From: Ruminococcus flavefaciens
GTDB lineage: Bacteria > Bacillota > Clostridia > Oscillospirales > Ruminococcaceae
Direction: 5' to 3'
Length of the DNA stretch: 53,143 nt
Assembly (NCBI GenBank): GCA_004554385.1
Contig: SFMO01000055.1
Coordinates: 1-53,143 of the forward strand
Made by a program: the position numbers and the translations under genes. Shown here in pieces: positions 48,771-53,143 of this stretch. Each line of letters opens with the position of its first letter. The first letter of the stretch is position 1. The notes beneath the pieces were generated by a model. It was not told the DNA's origin. It saw only the letters and a program-made list of their open reading frames with translations, and ran no database searches.

Positions 48771-48799
48771 TTCGCATAAAAGGCTATAATTATAATAGC
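48771..48799 (+). promoter_or_regulatory. Possible promoter of the rqcH leader
   Basis: TTAGCA followed after about 18 bp by TATAAT (near 48785-48790), with a second TATAAT about six bases later. The -35 is weak. Confidence 0.4.
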
Positions 48800-48834
48800 A
48801 TCAAAATATTTCGATGAAATTATACTTATTGTTA

Positions 48835-48962
48835 TATGTTCCATCAAATTCGCACTGGTTGTGTGTAACGGAACAACGGTCAGACGTTTGCAGGAACAGG
48901 AAAGCTTTTTGGCGGAGTATAGAGAACGCAGCGACCAAAAGCGGCTTCTGCGTTCATTTTTA
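48835..48962 (+). ncRNA. Structured leader with terminator and competing stem before rqcH
   Basis: Upstream stem GTTCC/GGAAC with inner CGCAC/GTGTG, then two exclusive pairings: GCTTTTTGG (48904-48912) with CCAAAAGC (48935-48942), and a terminator stem GAACGCAG (48924-48931) with CTGCGTTC (48948-48955) followed by ATTTTTAT. The second would stop transcription before rqcH; the first would prevent it, since the pairs interlock. This is the build of an attenuator or riboswitch, but I recognise no ligand-binding family. Confidence 0.5.
48924..48962 (+). terminator. Terminator-like hairpin before rqcH
   Basis: Perfect 8-bp stem with 16-nt loop and T-run (48957-48961), only 18 bases before the rqcH start. 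It may be a conditional terminator. Confidence 0.65.
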
Positions 48963-48979
48963 TGTAAAGGAATGATTCT

Positions 48980-50731
48980 ATGGCTTTGGACGGAGCTTTC
49001 TTACACGCTGTAAAAAGGGAGCTTATGCCACTTATCGGAGGCAGAGTCGAGAAAATACATCAGCCGTCGCGGGAAGAGGTCATTATCTCCATCCGCACCA
49101 GAAGCGGCAGCAAAAGACTGTATATCTCGGCAAATGCAGGAAGTGCGCGTGTTCATATAACCGAGAACAGCGTGGATAATCCTCAGACACCGCCTATGTT
49201 CTGCATGCTCTTAAGAAAAAGACTCGGCAGCGGCAAGCTCATCGATATAAGACAGGACGGACTTGAGCGTATCCTGTTTCTCGATTTTGAGTGCGTGAAC
49301 GAGCTGGGAGATATTGTTACAATAACTCTCGCCTGCGAAATAATGGGACGCTGTTCAAACCTCATTATAATAAACAGTGAGGGAAAGGTCATCGACAGTA
49401 TCAAGCGCGTTGACGAGGAGATGTCCCGTGAACGTATGGTGCTTCCCGGGATGAAGTATACACTTCCGCCCCGTGATGACAGACTGAATTTCCTTACCGC
49501 AGAGCCTGATGAGATAGTTTCAAGGCTGCAAAGCACTGAATCTAAGGAACTCTCGAAGGCGCTTATACGTATTTTCGAGGGAATATCTCCTATACTTGCA
49601 AGAGAATGGGCGTTTTTTGCAGGCAGAGGAGTTCACATCGAAAGTGATACCATAAGCAGCGACCAGCTGGACAGGCTCCTCTTTGCTGTTAAGCGTACAC
49701 GCCAGCAGCTTGAGAGCGGTGAGTGCTGTTTTTCAGCGGTCAGCGACAAGGAAGGACAGCTGAAGGACTTCTCCTTTATAAGACTCTCACAGTTCGGTAC
49801 TCTCATGTACACCAAGGAACTGAACAGTGCTTCTGAGCTTCTGGACTATTTCTACTCCGAGCGTGACCGTGCCGCACGTACAAAGCAGCGCGCTAATGAC
49901 CTGTTCAAGCTGCTGATGAACCTCACGGACCGAACCTCAAGGCGTATAGCTGCACAGCGTGAAGAGCTTGCGGCATGTGCCGACAAGGAACATGCAAAGC
50001 TCTGCGGAGACCTTATCTCGGCAAATATGTATCGTATTCAGAAGGGCGACAGCTCGGCTACTGTAGAGAACTTCTACGACGAGGCTTGTCCGCAGGTGAC
50101 TATTTCTCTGGACGTGAGAAAGACTCCTGCCCAGAATGCGCAGCACTATTATAATGAGTACAAGAAGTCGGTCACTGCTGAGGAAAAGCTTGCTGAGCAG
50201 ATAAAAAAAGGAGAGGAGGAGCTTCAGTACCTGGAAAGCGTGTTCGACGCCCTTACCAGAGCATCATCTGAGAACGACATCATACAGCTCCGCCTTGAAC
50301 TGAAGGAACAGGGCTATGTCCGTTATGCAGGCGGCAAGGCTAAGCCCCCAAAGGCGCTTCCGCCTATGGAATACAAGTCCAGCGACGGCTTTTCCATACT
50401 GGTGGGCAGAAACAATAAGCAAAACGACCAGCTGAGTCTCAAATTTGCAGAAAAAACAGATATATGGCTGCATACTCAGCTCATAACAGGCTCTCATGTA
50501 CTTATACTCACAGACGGCGAAAATCCCCCCGACAGAACTATAGAGGAGGCGGCTGTTATAGCGGCTGTGAACAGCAGCGGCAGAGATTCGGGGCTTGTTC
50601 CCGTTGACTACTGTCTTGCAAGGTACGTAAAGAAGCCTGTTGGCGCAAAGCCGGGAAAGGTCATATTCACCAACTACAAGACTGCTTTTGTCAAGCCTGA
50701 CACTGAGCTTGAGCAAAGGCTGAGGGTCTGA
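48980..50731 (+). CDS. rqcH: Ribosome quality control protein RqcH (NFACT family)
   Basis: A 583-residue NFACT protein, often annotated as fibronectin-binding protein. In Bacillus RqcH binds stalled 50S subunits and adds C-terminal Ala tails that mark the peptide for ClpXP. The NFACT-N domain starts MALDGAFLHAVKREL; a helix-hairpin-helix region, a coiled coil (about 295-440) and the NFACT-R domain with DIWLHTQLITGSHVLI (about 494-509) follow. TAAAGGAA precedes the ATG. It is headed by the structured leader; mpg follows by 1 bp. Confidence 0.93.
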   Translation: MALDGAFLHAVKRELMPLIGGRVEKIHQPSREEVIISIRTRSGSKRLYISANAGSARVHITENSVDNPQTPPMFCMLLRKRLGSGKLIDIRQDGLERILFLDFECVNELGDIVTITLACEIMGRCSNLIIINSEGKVIDSIKRVDEEMSRERMVLPGMKYTLPPRDDRLNFLTAEPDEIVSRLQSTESKELSKALIRIFEGISPILAREWAFFAGRGVHIESDTISSDQLDRLLFAVKRTRQQLESGECCFSAVSDKEGQLKDFSFIRLSQFGTLMYTKELNSASELLDYFYSERDRAARTKQRANDLFKLLMNLTDRTSRRIAAQREELAACADKEHAKLCGDLISANMYRIQKGDSSATVENFYDEACPQVTISLDVRKTPAQNAQHYYNEYKKSVTAEEKLAEQIKKGEEELQYLESVFDALTRASSENDIIQLRLELKEQGYVRYAGGKAKPPKALPPMEYKSSDGFSILVGRNNKQNDQLSLKFAEKTDIWLHTQLITGSHVLILTDGENPPDRTIEEAAVIAAVNSSGRDSGLVPVDYCLARYVKKPVGAKPGKVIFTNYKTAFVKPDTELEQRLRV

Positions 50732-50732
50732 T

Positions 50733-51260
50733 ATGAACAAACGGCTTGACGAAGATTTCTTCCACAGGGATGTGCTGGAGGCAGCTCCCGACCTTGTAGG
50801 AAAGATACTTGTACACCGTCTTCCCGATGGTACAGAGCTCCGGGAGCGTATCGCGGAGACAGAGGCTTACCGCGGCGAGGAAGACAAGGGCTGCCACGCT
50901 TCAAAGGGCAGAACAAAACGCACTGAGCTCCTCTACGGAGAGAGCGGTGTTATATATGTATATCTGTGTTACGGTATGCATTGGCTGATGAACGTTATCA
51001 CAGGCGAAAAAGATCAGCCGCAGGGATTACTTATTCGTGCAGGACAGAAATATAACGGGCCTGCCAGACTGACAAAAAAATTGAAGATCGACGGAAGCTT
51101 TAACGGCATTTATCTCAAAGACAATGAGGAAATATGGTTCGAGGACGACGGATACCGCCCCAGAATAAGGACTGCTCCGCGTGTAGGCATTGATTACGCA
51201 GGGGAGTACTGGAAAGATATAGAATGGCGGTTTATAGACGATGGGGAGTTGATACTGTGA
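50733..51260 (+). CDS. mpg: 3-methyladenine DNA glycosylase (AAG/MPG family)
   Basis: A 175-residue base-excision repair enzyme that removes alkylated or deaminated purines. Typical blocks: APDLVGKILVHRL, the catalytic IAETEAYRGEEDKGCHASKGRT, YVYLCYGMHWLMNVIT, and GPARLTKKLKID; the C-terminal IRTAPRVGI is also family-like. It lies tightly between rqcH and an AraC gene; its stop overlaps the GTG of the latter. Confidence 0.93.
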   Translation: MNKRLDEDFFHRDVLEAAPDLVGKILVHRLPDGTELRERIAETEAYRGEEDKGCHASKGRTKRTELLYGESGVIYVYLCYGMHWLMNVITGEKDQPQGLLIRAGQKYNGPARLTKKLKIDGSFNGIYLKDNEEIWFEDDGYRPRIRTAPRVGIDYAGEYWKDIEWRFIDDGELIL

Positions 51261-52033
51261 ACATACGCTGTATAGGCTGTAATTCTGTTTATGACAGCAG
51301 CTCTGTATTTCGCAGAGCCGCGGCTAAGGAGTATATGCTGATGCTTACTCACAGCCGATGTAGGTTTGACATTAACGGGCTGACCATGAGGACGCCCTCT
51401 GACACGCTGATCGTTTTTGACGGAAGATATCCTGTGGTATACTCTGCTGATGAAAGTCCGCTCGTATGCGACTGGGTCTGTTTTGAAGCTGAGGACGAGC
51501 AGGAATTCATGGATTCTCTGGATCTTATGTATAACCGGCCGCTCAGCGCCGTGGATACGGAGTTTGTTGCCCAGCTTATAAGAAATGTAGCCAATGAGTT
51601 TTATTCGCTTGATCCGCGCAGACTGAAAATGCTGGACAGCCTTATGAGGATACTTCTTGTTAAGGTGGGCGAGACCACTGTGCGCAGAGAGTCATCTAAT
51701 CAGACTGCCGAGCCCCATTACGGGCTTATGGTTGAGCTGAGAGAAAAGATCTACCGCAATCCGCAGATGAAATGGAATGTGGACGCTATGGCGTCATACG
51801 TGAATATGTCGCGTTCCTATTTTCAGCATCTGTACCGTGAGACCTTCGGGGTGTCGTGTATTGCCGATGTTATCAGCGGCAAGATAGAAAAAGCAAAAGA
51901 GATACTCAGCGAAACGGGCTGTACTGTTTCGCAGGTAGCTGCAATGTGCGGCTATGATAATGAGGAGCACTTTATGCGGCAGTTTAAAAAAGTCGTTGGA
52001 GTAACTCCTACCAAATACAGAAAACAAGGATAA
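51257..52033 (+). CDS. AraC/XylS-family transcription regulator
   Basis: A 258-residue regulator. The first 150 residues form a ligand or cupin-like part (VYDSSSVFRRAAAKEYMLM), the last 100 the two helix-turn-helix motifs typical of AraC: WNVDAMASYVNMSRSYFQHLYRETFGVS and the last VSQVAAMCGYDNEEHFMRQFKKVVGVTPTKYRK. Its signal is unknown. The start is GTG 51257, eight bases after GGGGAG and overlapping the mpg stop (GTGA); a frame 11 codons longer lacks a ribosome site. Confidence 0.92.
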   Translation: MNIRCIGCNSVYDSSSVFRRAAAKEYMLMLTHSRCRFDINGLTMRTPSDTLIVFDGRYPVVYSADESPLVCDWVCFEAEDEQEFMDSLDLMYNRPLSAVDTEFVAQLIRNVANEFYSLDPRRLKMLDSLMRILLVKVGETTVRRESSNQTAEPHYGLMVELREKIYRNPQMKWNVDAMASYVNMSRSYFQHLYRETFGVSCIADVISGKIEKAKEILSETGCTVSQVAAMCGYDNEEHFMRQFKKVVGVTPTKYRKQG

Positions 52034-52394
52034 TCGGCGATTTTTTCATTTATTGCTTATTCTGTTCAATTATTGCGGATTTTTGTGCTTTTTAAGCTTT
52101 TTCAGAGCTTGAAATGTTGAAAAAATGCTGTGTGATAGACGTGTGAGTATAATTTCTTGATATTTTCACTTTAGTTTTTGTGCATATTTTTGTAAGATGA
52201 AATGTTATGAGAATAGGAAAACTACGAAATATAGCCCCAAAAACAAGTTTGATTTTTTGATTTATTGCCAGATGCAAAAATGGTTAATTCAGAGGAAAAT
52301 TAAGACTATTTTAAGAAAACGTTACTATAATATAATCAAACGATACGAAAGGAGTGTGAGCTCCGAGCAGTTAGGCACTGCTGCGGAGGCGATT
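52034..52394 (+). other. AT-rich gap with leader hairpin of the VTC gene
   Basis: The first 280 bases are AT-rich, with no gene or clear terminator. Two overlapping TATAAT words (52326-52331 and 52331-52336) suggest a promoter near the end, but no -35 fits well. An 11-bp stem with one bulge (52361-52371 with 52377-52388, loop of 5) pairs most of the GGAGG (52385-52389) that serves the next gene. A second Shine-Dalgarno-like AAAGGAG lies before the stem at 52348-52354. Confidence 0.5.
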
Positions 52395-53143
52395 ATGGCT
52401 ATTAATACATTCGCTCGCAAAGAGATCAAATTTCTCCTTAATATGGATCAGTATCACGGACTTATGGAGGTCATTTCCCAGTACATGAACCCCGACAAGT
52501 TCTGTATCGGCGGAAAGGAATACGGTATCTACAATATCTATTATGATACCCCTGATGACTATCTCATAAGAGAGTCACTTTCAAAGCCTTATTATAAGGA
52601 AAAAATAAGGCTGCGCAGCTACTATTCACCCGCTGCACCTGACGATACAGTCTTTCTTGAGATCAAGAAGAAGATCGGCGGTATCGTTACAAAGAGAAGA
52701 GTTTCTATGACTCTTGAGGAATCTGATGCGTATTTCCGCGATCGATCAAAGCCTGAGTTCACTAAGTATATTACAGAGCAGGTTTTCAGAGAGCTCGATG
52801 TATTCCTTGACAACTACCCGATAGCTCCCAAGCAGTATATCAGCTATCAGAGAGAGGCTTTCTTCGGCAAGGACGATCACGATTTCCGTCTTACATTCGA
52901 CAGAAAGATCACTGAGCGCCGTTACGATCTCGGTCTTAATTACGAGAGCTACGGCAATTACATAATAGGTGCTGACCAGAGACTTATGGAAGTAAAGGTT
53001 TCAAACGCTATTCCTGATTGGCTTGTAAAGAAGCTTTCCGAGCTTCAGATATACAAGACAAGTTTCTCAAAGTACGGCAGGGCATATCAGAATTTTGTAA
53101 AAAGCCAGCTTGAGGACGCTCAGCAGTCCGAGGGCGGAAGAAA
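52395..53143 (+). CDS. VTC-domain polyphosphate polymerase family protein (partial)
   Basis: The first 249 residues are visible and open to the right edge. They show the basic tunnel motifs of the VTC domain: FARKEIKFLL, IYYDTPDD, KEKIRLRSY, FLEIKKKIGGIVTKRR, RLTFDRKITER and LMEVKVSNA. The domain makes polyphosphate from ATP in yeast VTC and in some bacteria; other bacterial members belong to CotH/surface polymer gene sets. No membrane helix is seen in this part. GGAGG precedes the ATG at 52395 but lies inside a hairpin. Confidence 0.9.
   Translation, partial: MAINTFARKEIKFLLNMDQYHGLMEVISQYMNPDKFCIGGKEYGIYNIYYDTPDDYLIRESLSKPYYKEKIRLRSYYSPAAPDDTVFLEIKKKIGGIVTKRRVSMTLEESDAYFRDRSKPEFTKYITEQVFRELDVFLDNYPIAPKQYISYQREAFFGKDDHDFRLTFDRKITERRYDLGLNYESYGNYIIGADQRLMEVKVSNAIPDWLVKKLSELQIYKTSFSKYGRAYQNFVKSQLEDAQQSEGGR

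Noticed and set aside
48835..48962. T-box leader for rqcH
   Set aside because: No AGGGTGGNACCGCG-like T-box sequence or specifier stem is visible.

Overview
The window is a chromosomal segment of a low-GC Gram-positive anaerobe of the Oscillospiraceae. A Ruminococcus-like organism fits best: the proteins are clostridial, the ribosome-binding sites are strong AGGAGG types, there is an MreBCD/PBP2 block and a Firmicutes-type division and cell-wall (dcw) cluster, a DNPR-type MurE (meso-diaminopimelate peptidoglycan), SpoVG, and SpoIID- and SpoIIQ-like proteins. This assignment is inferred from gene content only; no rRNA gene is present.

Layout. Positions 1-138 are the right end of an IS3-family insertion sequence. 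From 164 to 21069 nearly everything is on the minus strand: class II aldolase, an unusual MurL-MurD pair (epimerase plus ligase), a DtxR-type regulator, an M23 protein, the rod-shape operon mreB-mreC-mreD-PBP2, zapA-U32-dut-DUF4321, a small HExxH membrane protein with a SUKH protein, murC-lexA, and yfhO-NUDIX. spoVG is the only plus-strand gene in this part and is divergent from murC. The strand switches at about 21.1-21.4 kb. After it all genes are on the plus strand: cysteine desulfurase-thiI, cinA with two class B sortases and a SpoIID-domain protein, the dcw cluster (mraZ, rsmH, ftsL, ftsI, murE, mraY, ftsW, murG, an alpha/beta hydrolase, murA, ftsQ, ftsZ), a DivIVA-like coiled-coil protein, a SigH-like sigma factor, a zinc ribbon protein, a TrmK-NIF3 fusion, rlmA, rqcH, mpg, an AraC regulator, and the start of a VTC-type polyphosphate polymerase that runs off the right edge.

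How the genes work together. Most of the window builds the cell wall and divides the cell. Cytoplasmic precursor steps (MurA, MurC, MurD/MurL, MurE, MraY, MurG), polymerisation (FtsW, FtsI, PBP2) and the FtsZ and MreB scaffolds are all here, but the dcw cluster is split. murC and murD lie elsewhere in the window, and murF, murB and ftsA are not seen. The MurD next to MurL suggests that D-glutamate enters peptidoglycan by adding L-Glu and then epimerising it.

Most notable signals: (1) a roughly 95-bp tandem repeat family that carries a complete promoter, placed directly upstream of two different genes (4778-5153 and 21156-21343); (2) a SpoIID domain whose sequence blocks are in circularly permuted order; (3) a MurL-MurD operon; (4) a TrmK-NIF3 fusion; (5) arrays of 10-bp-spaced GGTGA boxes around the mraZ promoter; and (6) several apparently structured RNA leaders (before ftsI, the zinc ribbon gene, rqcH and the VTC gene) that match no family I recognise.
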